Origin: an uncultured beta proteobacterium
GTDB taxonomy: Bacteria; Pseudomonadota; Gammaproteobacteria; Burkholderiales; Burkholderiaceae_A
Assembly (NCBI GenBank): GCA_902586195.1
Contig: CACIGF010000002.1
Coordinates: 53,345 to 117,344, forward strand
Length of the DNA stretch: 64,000 nt
Direction of reading: 5' to 3'
Positions 1 to 12,310 of the stretch are shown here, one piece after another. The position numbers and the translations under genes were made by a program. Below the pieces are notes generated by a model. It was not told the origin of the DNA. It did not search any database and saw only the letters and a list, made by a program, of their open reading frames with translations. Position 1 is the first letter of the stretch. Each line of letters begins with the position of its first letter.

Positions 1-857
1 AAATTTTTAAGATTAATCCCTCCAATAGCCACAAGAGGTTTTGGCAATATTCTGACCCAATAACTCAAGTTTCTTATTCCCTGTGGCAACCACGGCATTT
101 TCTTTACACGAGTTTGAAAAATTGGCCCGCAGGCAATATAACTCGGTGAGAGGTGCAGGGCACAGCTAACCTCCCAAAAACTATGTGTAGATATACCGAG
201 CCTCAATCCGTTTGATCGAAGTGTCGAAATATCAGCATTTTTAATATCCTCCTGTCCCAGATGAACTCCATATGCACCACTTTCTATAGCAGCTTCCCAA
301 TAATCATTAATTATCAGTTTTGAAAAGGAGTACTTTTTTGAAATTTCTACAGCTTTCTTAACTAGGACAAGAATATCACTTTGTGATTTGTTCTTTACTC
401 TAAATTGAATTAATGAAGCTCCAGTATCGAGAAGCTTTTTTAAATATTCAAGGTTGTCAACAATAGGATAAATTGTCCGTCCTGAGCAATTCAAAGGTTG
501 GAAAGCTTTGTCACAATGATTGTAGTCAGAACTGTCTTTTCTATCTTCTTGATTAATTTGCCTAAATAATGACGAGGTTGGTAAATAGTTGGATCTTACA
601 ACTGATTCTTCTGGGCTTAATCCATGTTTTTTTCCTCTGGCAATCATCACACTAATAATAGATGAGTCTTCCTCAATGAATCCTTTTTGTTGAGACCACA
701 AAAAACCTTTTTTTAAATCATCAAAATTAAGTTCTTCCTTTGGCTGAATTATTCCACGAAAAAACTGCCAGTCCGCAATAAGAGTAAATCTTTCTTCACC
801 ACTTTTTTTTTCCTTAACATAGAATTTACCTCGTTTTGTTTGCTCAATAATTTTCAT
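1..857 (-). CDS. thiE: Thiamine-phosphate synthase (ThiE) with ~135 aa N-terminal extension; C-terminus truncated by window edge
   Basis: Manual translation of the minus strand from ATG at 857 stays open to the window edge: ...YPIVDNLEYLKKLLDTGASLIQFRVKNKS...GAYGVHLGQEDIKN...LGISTHSFWEVSCALHLSPSYIACGPIFQTRVK...PLVAIGGINL; absent from the ORF track because it runs off the edge. Confidence 0.85.
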   Translation of the reverse strand, partial: MKIIEQTKRGKFYVKEKKSGEERFTLIADWQFFRGIIQPKEELNFDDLKKGFLWSQQKGFIEEDSSIISVMIARGKKHGLSPEESVVRSNYLPTSSLFRQINQEDRKDSSDYNHCDKAFQPLNCSGRTIYPIVDNLEYLKKLLDTGASLIQFRVKNKSQSDILVLVKKAVEISKKYSFSKLIINDYWEAAIESGAYGVHLGQEDIKNADISTLRSNGLRLGISTHSFWEVSCALHLSPSYIACGPIFQTRVKKMPWLPQGIRNLSYWVRILPKPLVAIGGINLKN

Positions 858-873
858 TGTTACTAAGAATAGT

Positions 874-1659
874 TCATTCAAATATATTGGTACTTATATC
901 AGTTGTAGCTGTTGCCATAGACTGAGGCTGAATTAAACCAGCTTCAAATCCTTTTCGGCCAGCGTTTACCGCATGGGAAAATGCTATTGCCATTTTTACA
1001 GGATTACTTGATTGCGAAACAGCAGAATTTAATAGAACCGCGTCATACCCAATCTCCATTGCTTGACAAGCATGAGATGGTTTCCCTATACCTGCATCAA
1101 CAACCATAGTTATTTTCGGAAATTTTTCCCGTAGGCGTTTCAACGACTCAATATTTAATAAACCCTGGCCTGATCCAATTGGAGATCCCCATGGCATCAA
1201 CACTTTACATCCCTCTCCAACTAATGCCTCCGCCACTACAGTATCTTCGGTACAGAACGGGAAGACACTTATTCCTTTTTTGATAAGAATTTTAGTAGCA
1301 GCTAACAATTCAAACGGATCAGGTTGGAGACTATAATCATCTCCAACAACTTCTAATTTGATTCGATTAGTTTCAAACAATTCACAAGCTATCTCAGCTA
1401 CTTTAACAGCTTCCCTTGCGGTTTTGCATCCAGCTGTATTCGGTAATATGGGTATACCAGAGCTCAATATTTCGTCAAACCACAAACGACCAGGGTTCAA
1501 CGATTTTCCTACTATTCGTTTTACCCCCATAGTAACCAAAGAAGCGCCCGATTGCTTTAATGCTCTTTTTAATTCATCTGGCGAACTATATCCAGACGAA
1601 CCGAGAAACAATCGACTCGGTAGCTTTAACTCACCTATTTTAAAATAATCCACCACCAA
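874..1659 (-). CDS. thiG: Thiazole synthase ThiG
   Basis: ThiG motifs (LEVVGDD, PFCTEDTVVAEAL, LMPWGSPIGSGQGLLN, VDAGIGKPSHACQAMEIGYDAVLLNSAV); thi operon context. Confidence 0.97.
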   Translation of the reverse strand: MVVDYFKIGELKLPSRLFLGSSGYSSPDELKRALKQSGASLVTMGVKRIVGKSLNPGRLWFDEILSSGIPILPNTAGCKTAREAVKVAEIACELFETNRIKLEVVGDDYSLQPDPFELLAATKILIKKGISVFPFCTEDTVVAEALVGEGCKVLMPWGSPIGSGQGLLNIESLKRLREKFPKITMVVDAGIGKPSHACQAMEIGYDAVLLNSAVSQSSNPVKMAIAFSHAVNAGRKGFEAGLIQPQSMATATTDISTNIFE

Positions 1660-1675
1660 TTAATCCTTTAAACTT

Positions 1676-1885
1676 TTATCCGCCCGTTATTGGCCCAAAA
1701 ATATTAATCTGATCCTTTTCATTCAGTACTTTATCTTTTCTTTTATCTTTTAAGATCAAGTCTGCGTTTACCGAAGTAGCTAAATTTCTGGTATCTACCT
1801 TTTCATTATTTAAGAAATCCTCCAGCGTAGTTTTTTCATCAATAACGAACATTTTATCTCCAAATTTTATATTTATTTTTTTCAT
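1676..1885 (-). CDS. thiS: Sulfur carrier protein ThiS
   Basis: Ubiquitin-like fold length with C-terminal GPITGG; likely start MKKINIKFG at 1885, overlapping the thiO stop by 4 nt. Confidence 0.9.
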   Translation of the reverse strand: MKKINIKFGDKMFVIDEKTTLEDFLNNEKVDTRNLATSVNADLILKDKRKDKVLNEKDQINIFGPITGG

Positions 1886-2943
1886 TGGGTAAAAGCAGGA
1901 TCGGAAAGTGGAATGTTTAAGTTCGAAAATACCTCTAATAACAAAGCAGGTGCAATAAGCCAACCATGTCGAAATAAACCATTAACATGCACTAAATTTT
2001 CCTTGATCTGAAAAAAAGGTTGGTTATTAAAAGAGGCGGGTCTTAAATTTACGTCCGTTGACAATATCCTGGCTTCACTTAACTCTGGAAAGACATACTG
2101 AGCAACGGTTAACAAGTCTACGGCGCTCTGTAGCGATATTGGTGATAAGTCCTGCGATTCTATTTCAGTAGAGCCGACTACAATTCGCCGATTTTCATGC
2201 GGAACGATATAGATCTTGAATCGTGGATGTAAAAAACGAACCGGGTGACTAAGGCAAAAATTGGACGGTGGGTCTAGTATTACCACCTCTCCTCTCACCC
2301 CTCTAATTCCAACGTCAGTTGCTCCAACACCTCGCACATCAAAGACGAAATCATAATTAGTAAACATTTTTTCTGTTTTTATCCATCCAGGACCAAAGTC
2401 CTCTACCAGTGTATTAAAATGCCAAACTGATTTTTCTGAAAGCTTCTTGGTTGCAACAACTAATGCATTCAAAGCTCGTGAAGGGTATATCTGACCTTCA
2501 TCTGGAACAATCCAACAAATAAGTTTCTCAGATAGATTTGGTTCCAATGTATTTTTTTCATCCTTAGATAATGGTAGTCCTTTAAACCCAATTTTATTGA
2601 ATAAACGTCTAGCATTACCCATTTGCGCGGGGGAAGAAACAAAAAGATTCCCTTTTAAAAAAAGACCTAGACCCTCATCAATAATTTTCTTTATTTTTCT
2701 ATCAAGACAACTCCATAAATTTAAGGACTTTGCTCCAAGTTCAAAAATAATATTTCCGCCGGAATCTTTTTCAGAAATTGGGCTAAGTAATCCTGCAGAA
2801 GTGAAAGCGGCTGCCCTTAAAATGGATAAACCTGGATTTTCAGGTGTCTTTTCATAAACTTCTACTGTATGCCCAGATTCAGTTAGGACAAACGCTGCCA
2901 ATCTACCCAGGAGGCCTCCGCCCACAATACCAATTTTCTTCAT
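1882..2943 (-). CDS. thiO: Glycine oxidase ThiO (FAD-dependent)
   Basis: N-terminal GxGxxG Rossmann (IGIVGGGLLGRLAAF), DAO-family C-terminus (NLRPASFNNQP, HGWLIAPAL); thi operon. Confidence 0.9.
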   Translation of the reverse strand: MKKIGIVGGGLLGRLAAFVLTESGHTVEVYEKTPENPGLSILRAAAFTSAGLLSPISEKDSGGNIIFELGAKSLNLWSCLDRKIKKIIDEGLGLFLKGNLFVSSPAQMGNARRLFNKIGFKGLPLSKDEKNTLEPNLSEKLICWIVPDEGQIYPSRALNALVVATKKLSEKSVWHFNTLVEDFGPGWIKTEKMFTNYDFVFDVRGVGATDVGIRGVRGEVVILDPPSNFCLSHPVRFLHPRFKIYIVPHENRRIVVGSTEIESQDLSPISLQSAVDLLTVAQYVFPELSEARILSTDVNLRPASFNNQPFFQIKENLVHVNGLFRHGWLIAPALLLEVFSNLNIPLSDPAFTQ

Positions 2944-2950
2944 GCCAATC

Positions 2951-5766
<2,816 letters not shown>

Positions 5767-5773
5767 ATTAGTG

Positions 5774-5842
5774 CGCTAAAGATCAGAGAATCTTTACGTT
5801 AGCATATTCCGAATCAGATCCTAAGCGATTATCGCAACCCAA
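5774..5842 (-). promoter_or_regulatory. Degenerate TPP-riboswitch-like leader of the thi operon
   Basis: Minus strand: GGGTTGC-GATAATC-GCTTAGGA-TCTGATTCGGAATATGCTAACGTAAAGA, resembling TPP aptamer blocks GGGGTGC..GCTGAGA..CTGATCTGGATAATGCCAGCGTAGGGA, followed by a TAAAGAT-TCTCTG-ATCTTTA hairpin just before the thiD ATG. Confidence 0.45.
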
Positions 5843-5882
5843 TAAATAAAGTGGGCCAGGCAATATTTACGCCTATGAAAAA

Positions 5883-6215
5883 TCACTTCCCAAATTTATA
5901 AAATGTTTGATTTAGATATTTTGAAACGTCGGTATATTCTTCTTCGAACCAGCCTAAACCATTGTTAGTTGCACAAAACTCAACCATGGAATATAAAGCT
6001 TTTGAAGATTTAATTTTCCTCAAATCTTCATCGTAAATATCATCCCCCTTCCCATTAGGAAACATGGAGTCGTGACAGCTACTACAATTTTCACCATGTA
6101 GAACATTTCCGTTTTTTGTATTTCCTTCATCAAAAGGAGCAGCTAAACTAGCAGAACTTATAACGAAGAGAATCACAGATTTTAAAAACAGGAAACGTTT
6201 AATTGATGCAGTCAT
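5883..6215 (-). CDS. Small c-type cytochrome (CxxCH), exported
   Basis: Signal-like N-terminus and GENCSSCHD heme motif; adjacent to soxZ; likely start MTASIKRF. Confidence 0.8.
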   Translation of the reverse strand: MTASIKRFLFLKSVILFVISSASLAAPFDEGNTKNGNVLHGENCSSCHDSMFPNGKGDDIYDEDLRKIKSSKALYSMVEFCATNNGLGWFEEEYTDVSKYLNQTFYKFGK

Positions 6216-6324
6216 ATCAGTACCCCTCAAATCAGAAAATTTTTTGTCATCGCATCTGATAGCGGTGAGCAATCTACCAGCCATGAAATTTTGTTACACG
6301 ATAGTTATGCAGAATGTTGCACTG

Positions 6325-6639
6325 TCAAGCCTTTACCAGATCTTCATCAACCCTTTTTACACCCCGATTATCAACCCATGAGACCTTAACAGTATCACCA
6401 GCTTTTCCCGAAAAGTTGCATCTAAAATACGGGTTTTTAGATACAAGCGGACCAATATACCCAACAAGAATCGACTCATTATTTAAGTAAACGCGAAATT
6501 CTTTTATAAACCAGGCTGGAACCGTTTCTCCGGTCTTGTCGTTTTTTCTAAAACCCGATTCCATATCGTGACGCATAAGCATCCGAAAGTCTACAATGCC
6601 ATCAACAACCTTAGCGCGGATTTTTGTTGGCTTAGTCAT
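6325..6639 (-). CDS. soxZ: Thiosulfate oxidation carrier complex protein SoxZ
   Basis: SoxZ-type sequence (KIRAKVVDGIVDFRMLMRHDMESG...PYFRCNFSGKAGDTVKVSWVDN). Confidence 0.93.
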   Translation of the reverse strand: MTKPTKIRAKVVDGIVDFRMLMRHDMESGFRKNDKTGETVPAWFIKEFRVYLNNESILVGYIGPLVSKNPYFRCNFSGKAGDTVKVSWVDNRGVKRVDEDLVKA

Positions 6640-6642
6640 ATC

Positions 6643-7140
6643 TTAACTACCACATCCCCCTAAAACTACTTTGACATGCCTGGTATTCATGAAATATGTC
6701 TCACCTGCCTTGACCAGGGCAACTAAGTCAGAAGTTTCCGCCATCTTAATTTTCGTTCCCAACTTCAACTGTTCTAATTTTTTTATCTCGAAATAACCCG
6801 CCAGCACGCTTGGGTTTTTATCGACAAGAAACGCGACAGCATCTATATTAGGAATAGAGCTTTCAATACCAATACCGACATAGGCACCGTTTTCCGCCGT
6901 ATCTGGTGCTTGTAAAACAACTCTTTGATCCACTAGTGGTTTACCAACTCCCATTGCCGCAAAAGTTTCCTTTACTGTCCTTCCATTTTCAAACCAACTC
7001 TGTTGCCATGCCTTATCCTTCCCGGTAGCAAGCCCACCTGCGGGAAAAAAGCCTAGTCCGAGAAGCGCTAAAACTGTAGTACTGTCAATCAAAAATATTC
7101 TTCTATTTTTTTTCACGCAGACCTCTTTCAACTCAGTCAA
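6643..7140 (-). CDS. soxY: Thiosulfate oxidation carrier protein SoxY
   Basis: C-terminal GGCGS swinging-arm motif, N-terminal leader, pairs with SoxZ. Confidence 0.93.
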   Translation of the reverse strand: MTELKEVCVKKNRRIFLIDSTTVLALLGLGFFPAGGLATGKDKAWQQSWFENGRTVKETFAAMGVGKPLVDQRVVLQAPDTAENGAYVGIGIESSIPNIDAVAFLVDKNPSVLAGYFEIKKLEQLKLGTKIKMAETSDLVALVKAGETYFMNTRHVKVVLGGCGS

Positions 7141-7161
7141 TTATAACTTGAATAAAAAATT

Positions 7162-8226
7162 TTAGTTCACAACAGATTTTAATTGACCTTTTAAGTATTT
7201 TTCTGACATTAAGTCCAAGGAAATAACTTTGATTTTCGGTGCCTGGCCGGCTGTACCAAAAGCTTCCAATCTTGCTTTACATATATTGTAGGCAGCTTCT
7301 CTGGCCACTTTCAAATATCCTCTTGGATCAAATTCGGCAGATTTTTCGAACAAGAACTTCCGTATTGCTCCAGTCATTGCAAGCCTTATATCCGTATCAA
7401 TATTTATTTTCCTAACTCCATTTTTTATTCCTTCCACAATTTCTTCAACGGGAACCCCATATGTCTCTTTAATATTGCCACCAAATTCCCTAATAAGTTT
7501 TAATAATTCTTGCGGAACGCTAGATGAGCCGTGCATAACTAAGTGAGTATTTGGAATTCGTTGATTAATCTGCCGTACTCTATCAATTGCAAGAATATCA
7601 CCCGTAGGTGGTCTAGAAAACTTGTACGCTCCATGACTAGTTCCAATAGCGATTGCAAGAGCATCCACATTGGTGGCTTTGACAAAATTCGCAGCCTCCT
7701 CGGGATCAGTTAGCAACTGCTTTTCATCCAAAATACCGTCTGCCCCTACTCCATCCTCCTCACCAGCCTCACCAGTTTCGAGCGAACCTAGGCAACCTAG
7801 TTCGCCTTCAACTGAGACCCCTACGGGATGAGCTAACTCTACGACTTTTCTTGTCATATTTACATTGTAATCGTATGACGCAGGTGTCTTCCCATCCTCT
7901 CGTAAAGAGCCATCCATCATCACACTACTAAAACCACTGCGTATTGACTTGATACAAACATCTGGAGACACTCCGTGATCCTGATGCATACAAACAGGAA
8001 TATCAGGGAATTGCTCAATAGCGGCTTCAATAAGTTTTCTCAAAAACGGCTCTCCAGCGTATTTCCTTGCGCCAGCACTTGCTTGCAATATAACTGGACT
8101 AGAGCAATCACTAGCGGCCTGCATAATAGCCTGAATTTGCTCCAAATTATTAACATTGAACGCAGGCACCCCATAATCATTTTCTGCAGCATGGTCAAGC
8201 AGCTGTCGTAACGCGATTAGTGCCAT
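7162..8226 (-). CDS. fba: Class II fructose-bisphosphate aldolase
   Basis: Class II FBA motifs ([10 protein letters not shown], [14 protein letters not shown], [14 protein letters not shown]). Confidence 0.95.
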   Translation of the reverse strand: MALIALRQLLDHAAENDYGVPAFNVNNLEQIQAIMQAASDCSSPVILQASAGARKYAGEPFLRKLIEAAIEQFPDIPVCMHQDHGVSPDVCIKSIRSGFSSVMMDGSLREDGKTPASYDYNVNMTRKVVELAHPVGVSVEGELGCLGSLETGEAGEEDGVGADGILDEKQLLTDPEEAANFVKATNVDALAIAIGTSHGAYKFSRPPTGDILAIDRVRQINQRIPNTHLVMHGSSSVPQELLKLIREFGGNIKETYGVPVEEIVEGIKNGVRKINIDTDIRLAMTGAIRKFLFEKSAEFDPRGYLKVAREAAYNICKARLEAFGTAGQAPKIKVISLDLMSEKYLKGQLKSVVN

Positions 8227-8277
8227 AAAATTTCCCTAGTTTTTTTCTATGCAACATTCTCTAATAATACTGCAAAT

Positions 8278-9147
8278 TTAGCCCTTCTTGCTATCCATCA
8301 TTCTCAAAACCATCGGTGTGAAAATTAGCTGCATAGCTAGCCCCATTTTACCACCAGGAACGGCAAGTACATTAGGTCGTGTCATCGATGAGCCAGACAA
8401 CATGGAGAGAAGATAAGGAAAATCGATGCCCTTTGGATCAGAGAAGCGGATAACAACTATGGACTCATCAGCGGAAGGAATATCTCTAGCGACAAATGGG
8501 TTTGATGTATCAACCAAAGGCACTCGTTGAAAATTCACATGAGTCCTTGAAAATTGAGGAATTATATGTTTCACATAGTCCGGCATTCTCCTCAAAATCG
8601 TATCGACAATAGCATCCTGAGAGTAACCTCTGGTAGTCTTATCTCTATGAAGCTTTTGAATCCACTCTAGGTTGATAATTGGCACTACGCCGACAAGCAA
8701 GTCAACATGTTTCGCAATATCAAAGTCGTTGTGGGCATAACCACCATGTAAACCTTCATAAAATAAAAGGTCTGTATCTATCATTATCTCTTCCCAAGGT
8801 GTAAATGTACCCTCCGCTTGTTTATAAAAGGCAGCTTCATCTGAGTTATGTAAGTAGCGCCTAAATTTTCCAGTGCCTGTTTCAGCGTAGTTTTGGAAGA
8901 GACTTTCAAGTTCGTCTAGAAGATTAGCCGCAGGTCCAAAATGACTAAAGTTTTTGTTACCTCTTTTTTCAGCAGCCCGCATGGCCTGATTCATCTCATC
9001 CCTAGTAAATCTGTGAAAAGAATCACCATGTATAATTTGAACTCTAATTTTTTCCCTTCTAAATATGTGTCTAAAACTGTGCAGTACAGTTGATGTGCCA
9101 GCGCCAGAGGAGCCTGTAATTGCAACTATCGGATGTTTTTTTGACAT
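8278..9147 (-). CDS. prkB: Phosphoribulokinase
   Basis: P-loop GSSGAGTST, IHGDSFHRF, DLLFYEGLHGG. Confidence 0.95.
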   Translation of the reverse strand: MSKKHPIVAITGSSGAGTSTVLHSFRHIFRREKIRVQIIHGDSFHRFTRDEMNQAMRAAEKRGNKNFSHFGPAANLLDELESLFQNYAETGTGKFRRYLHNSDEAAFYKQAEGTFTPWEEIMIDTDLLFYEGLHGGYAHNDFDIAKHVDLLVGVVPIINLEWIQKLHRDKTTRGYSQDAIVDTILRRMPDYVKHIIPQFSRTHVNFQRVPLVDTSNPFVARDIPSADESIVVIRFSDPKGIDFPYLLSMLSGSSMTRPNVLAVPGGKMGLAMQLIFTPMVLRMMDSKKG

Positions 9148-10214
9148 TACTTACGATCCACGAAAAGTGAACGCTCTCTAAACAGTGGCGAGTCAAACTC
9201 TAGCTCTCCAGAGTCAAATTTTTCATAGTATCCGATAATTTTCTCAACCTCATCTGCAGCACCCATGATCACTGGAGTTCTCTGATGATAATTCTCAGGA
9301 CGAATTTCTAATATTCTTTCTCTTCCTGTCGAAGCTTTCCCACCTGCCCTTTCGATGATGAGTGCCATAGGATTGGCCTCATACATTAATCGCAACCTGC
9401 CAGCCTTTTGAGGTAATTTATTATCTTTTGGATACATAAAAATGCCCCCTCGCATTAGAACTCTATGAATATCGGCTACCATGCTTCCGCACCAGCGCAT
9501 ATTAAAGTTTTTTCCCCTTTGTCCTTCAGAGCCCTCATTACACTCCTTGATGTACTTTTGTACGGGTGGCTCCCAAAATCTATGATTGCTCGAATTTATA
9601 GCATACTCAGACGATTCCCGTGTGATTCGCAAGTTGGGATGAGTGAGCAAAAACTCATTTAAATTTTCATCTAACGTGAATGAAGTAACTTCATTGCCTA
9701 CTGTTAAGACAAGCATAGTAGAAGGACCGTATGTACTGTAACCAGCAGCAATCTGTTCCGAGCCCGAGCTTAACAAATCTAATTCATTATCTGACCGTCT
9801 CTTTGTTTTATATACCGAAAAAATTGACCCAACTATTCCATTCACATCTATGTTTGAAGAACCATCCAACGGATCAAAAAAAATAACATACCCTTCTTCA
9901 CGACTTTCGTTCACGAGTATTGGAAATTCATTTTCTTCTGAGACCAAGGCAATGATTGAATCAATTTTTGATAAAGACTCGATAAAAATTTCATTAGACC
10001 TTACGTCAAGTTTTTTTTGAACTTCTCCTTGTATATTTTGCGTCCCCATGTTTCCCAAATGCCCTCCTATAGCTCCTTGGTGAGTTGCCTTAGCAATGTC
10101 ACCAATGCAGCTAGCCAATGTAGTTAGGACCACTTTTAAATCCATTGAGTTTGAAGTATTCGCAACTTCATTTTTTATAAAAACTGAAAATTTTTCCAAA
10201 CACACCTCTTTCAA
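9147..10214 (-). CDS. fbp: Class I fructose-1,6-bisphosphatase
   Basis: FFDPLDGSSNIDVN, GGIFMYPKDNK, GGKASTGRERIL. Confidence 0.96.
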   Translation of the reverse strand: MKEVCLEKFSVFIKNEVANTSNSMDLKVVLTTLASCIGDIAKATHQGAIGGHLGNMGTQNIQGEVQKKLDVRSNEIFIESLSKIDSIIALVSEENEFPILVNESREEGYVIFFDPLDGSSNIDVNGIVGSIFSVYKTKRRSDNELDLLSSGSEQIAAGYSTYGPSTMLVLTVGNEVTSFTLDENLNEFLLTHPNLRITRESSEYAINSSNHRFWEPPVQKYIKECNEGSEGQRGKNFNMRWCGSMVADIHRVLMRGGIFMYPKDNKLPQKAGRLRLMYEANPMALIIERAGGKASTGRERILEIRPENYHQRTPVIMGAADEVEKIIGYYEKFDSGELEFDSPLFRERSLFVDRK

Positions 10215-10305
10215 AAAGTTCTAAGGGTTTACGCCGTTAATCAACATGCAAAATATTCGCTATTTATGTATACTCATGACTATTATTCCGTATGAGAGAC
10301 GATCT

Positions 10306-10668
10306 ATGCAACTTTATTGGTTAAGCGATACCATAGGAGTGTCTGATCAGATATCCCCAGGAGATGTGCTGGAGCTTTCGAGCTTAGGTGTAAAAAGTAT
10401 TATTTGCAACAGACCAGATAGGGAAAGCGAGTCTGACCAGCCAGATGCTGAGTCAATAAGGCAAGCTAGCAAAAAAATGGGAATAGAATTTGCATTTCAT
10501 CCTGTTGAGAGTAACTTTCAAACAGAACATGATGCATCACAAATGGCAAAGCATTTATGCGAGTTGCCAAAGCCGATCGTTGCATACTGTCGTTCCGGAG
10601 GAAGGTCAACCGCACTGATTGGGTTAGCCGAGCAATTACAATTTATCAATCTGCAAGAACTTGAATAA
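10306..10668 (+). CDS. TIGR01244/DUF442-type phosphatase/sulfurtransferase-like protein
   Basis: Tyr-phosphatase-like fold residues (SIICNRPDRESESDQPD...PIVAYCRSGGRSTALIGLA); likely start MQLYWLSD. Confidence 0.75.
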   Translation: MQLYWLSDTIGVSDQISPGDVLELSSLGVKSIICNRPDRESESDQPDAESIRQASKKMGIEFAFHPVESNFQTEHDASQMAKHLCELPKPIVAYCRSGGRSTALIGLAEQLQFINLQELE

Positions 10669-10678
10669 AATTTTAGGC

Positions 10679-11044
10679 ATGAATAAAAGGCGTTCACTAT
10701 TGTTTGCCATTTCAGGACTATTCGCTACGTTATGTGGACAGGTACATGCCGTTAAAAGCTTTAGCACGAAAAAACAAGTACTTTTCCTATTATATGAGGG
10801 GCAAAGATATAAAATTCCTGCTCGCAAAAAAATAGTTTTTATTGATTTGCCGCCGAATAAATATTTCGAAATAGAAACGATAGATTTGGATAATACATCG
10901 TTACACTCAAAACGTAGTTATTCATTTCGAATGCCCTGTATTCCCACTAAGCCCGCGCATTTAACATTAAATGAGACGAATACTCTATTTATAATTTATC
11001 CAAAAGGCATCCCATGGCCGAACAAACAACCGAAGACTACATAA
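10679..11044 (+). CDS. Hypothetical exported protein
   Basis: ORF with signal-peptide-like N-terminus (MNKRRSLLFAISGLFATLCGQVHA). Confidence 0.55.
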   Translation: MNKRRSLLFAISGLFATLCGQVHAVKSFSTKKQVLFLLYEGQRYKIPARKKIVFIDLPPNKYFEIETIDLDNTSLHSKRSYSFRMPCIPTKPAHLTLNETNTLFIIYPKGIPWPNKQPKTT

Positions 11045-11961
11045 TTCATAAGAATGGTAGGGCCTTTAAACCGCGAAAGGTTGGTTTCATTGGGTTAGGC
11101 AAGATGGGTTCTGCTATGGCTGGACACCTAGCGAGGGTTGGTCACATCGTACATGTCTTTAATAGAAGCAAAGAAAAAACAGATAATTGGATAAAGGCAT
11201 TCGAAAGCTATTCTGTTAGCAAAGTAAATTCATTAGACCTGATGGGAGAAGCCTGTGAAATCATAATCAGTTGCGTTGGCGACGATGATGACTTACGGGA
11301 AATCACCTTTAGTCCAACCGGATGTTTTCAAACTATGCAAAAGAATACTATTTTTATCGATCACTCAACTACTTCATGTGATGTTGCGCAAGAGGTGAAT
11401 CGCTTTGCAGTTGAAAGAAGTATTTCTTTTTTTGATGCGCCGGTATCTGGTGGAACATCTGGAGCGAAAAATGGGGTCTTGTCTATTATGTTCGGAGGTC
11501 CAAAAGAACAAACGGAATCTTTAAAACATATCGTCGATCCGTACTCGAAAACAGCGGAACGAATGGGTGATGTGGGATCCGGTCAGCTTGCTAAGATGGT
11601 TAACCAAATTTGTATCTCGGGTTTGATTCAAGGTCTAGCTGAAGGACTCAAATTTGGTTTAGATTCCGGCCTCGATATGAAAACGGTTTTATCTGTCATT
11701 TCAAAAGGGGCTGCACAGAGTTGGCAAATGGAAAACAGAGGTTCCACAATGCTGGAAGGAAAATATAATTTTGGATTTGCGGTTGACCATATGATCAAAG
11801 ATCTAACAATCGTTTTAGAGCAAGGGATAAAACAAAATTCAGACTTAGAAATCACAAAGCATGTCAAAGAATTTTATGAAGACCTTAGTAACAAAGGTTA
11901 TGGCAACCTTGACACCTCAGCACTACTTTTGCGCCTGACATCCAAAAAATTTACACGCTAG
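11014..11961 (+). CDS. NAD(P)-dependent beta-hydroxyacid dehydrogenase (3-hydroxyisobutyrate dehydrogenase family)
   Basis: GFIGLGKMGSAMAGHL, FDAPVSGGTSGAKNGVLSIM, GQLAKMVNQICISG. Confidence 0.9.
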   Translation: MAEQTTEDYIIHKNGRAFKPRKVGFIGLGKMGSAMAGHLARVGHIVHVFNRSKEKTDNWIKAFESYSVSKVNSLDLMGEACEIIISCVGDDDDLREITFSPTGCFQTMQKNTIFIDHSTTSCDVAQEVNRFAVERSISFFDAPVSGGTSGAKNGVLSIMFGGPKEQTESLKHIVDPYSKTAERMGDVGSGQLAKMVNQICISGLIQGLAEGLKFGLDSGLDMKTVLSVISKGAAQSWQMENRGSTMLEGKYNFGFAVDHMIKDLTIVLEQGIKQNSDLEITKHVKEFYEDLSNKGYGNLDTSALLLRLTSKKFTR

Positions 11962-11963
11962 CT

Positions 11964-12134
11964 TTATGAATTATCATTTTTTCTGTAAGTGGTATCAGAG
12001 GGTTTGCTACAGTCTTGTTTCTTAATCATTCGCGAAACAGTTTTTCGCCTTTCAACCCGCTCAGCTTCCATAATCGCCTTAACAGACCTAAGCACATTTG
12101 GCCGCTCATTAACCTTTAGATTTTTTTCAACCAA
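11964..12134 (-). CDS. Small basic helical protein A (unannotated, TTG start proposed)
   Basis: Manual translation: MVEKNLKVNERPNVLRSVKAIMEAERVERRKTVSRMIKKQDCSKPSDTTYRKNDNS*; AAAGG 7 nt before TTG; resembles ORF at 13896-14042. Confidence 0.4.
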   Translation of the reverse strand: MVEKNLKVNERPNVLRSVKAIMEAERVERRKTVSRMIKKQDCSKPSDTTYRKNDNS

Positions 12135-12310
12135 CCGTTAGCCTTTCGCATTAATTTCTATCATTACGTTACACTTTTCCATCGATTAATCTACATAAAT
12201 TTTTTATGAATTTTTTCCTTTACAGATTATCCCCAATAGATTGTTTATAACTGTGTGGAAAGGTGGGGATAAGTCCCCAACAATCGCTTTTTTTAAAAAA
12301 ATATTCAGTT

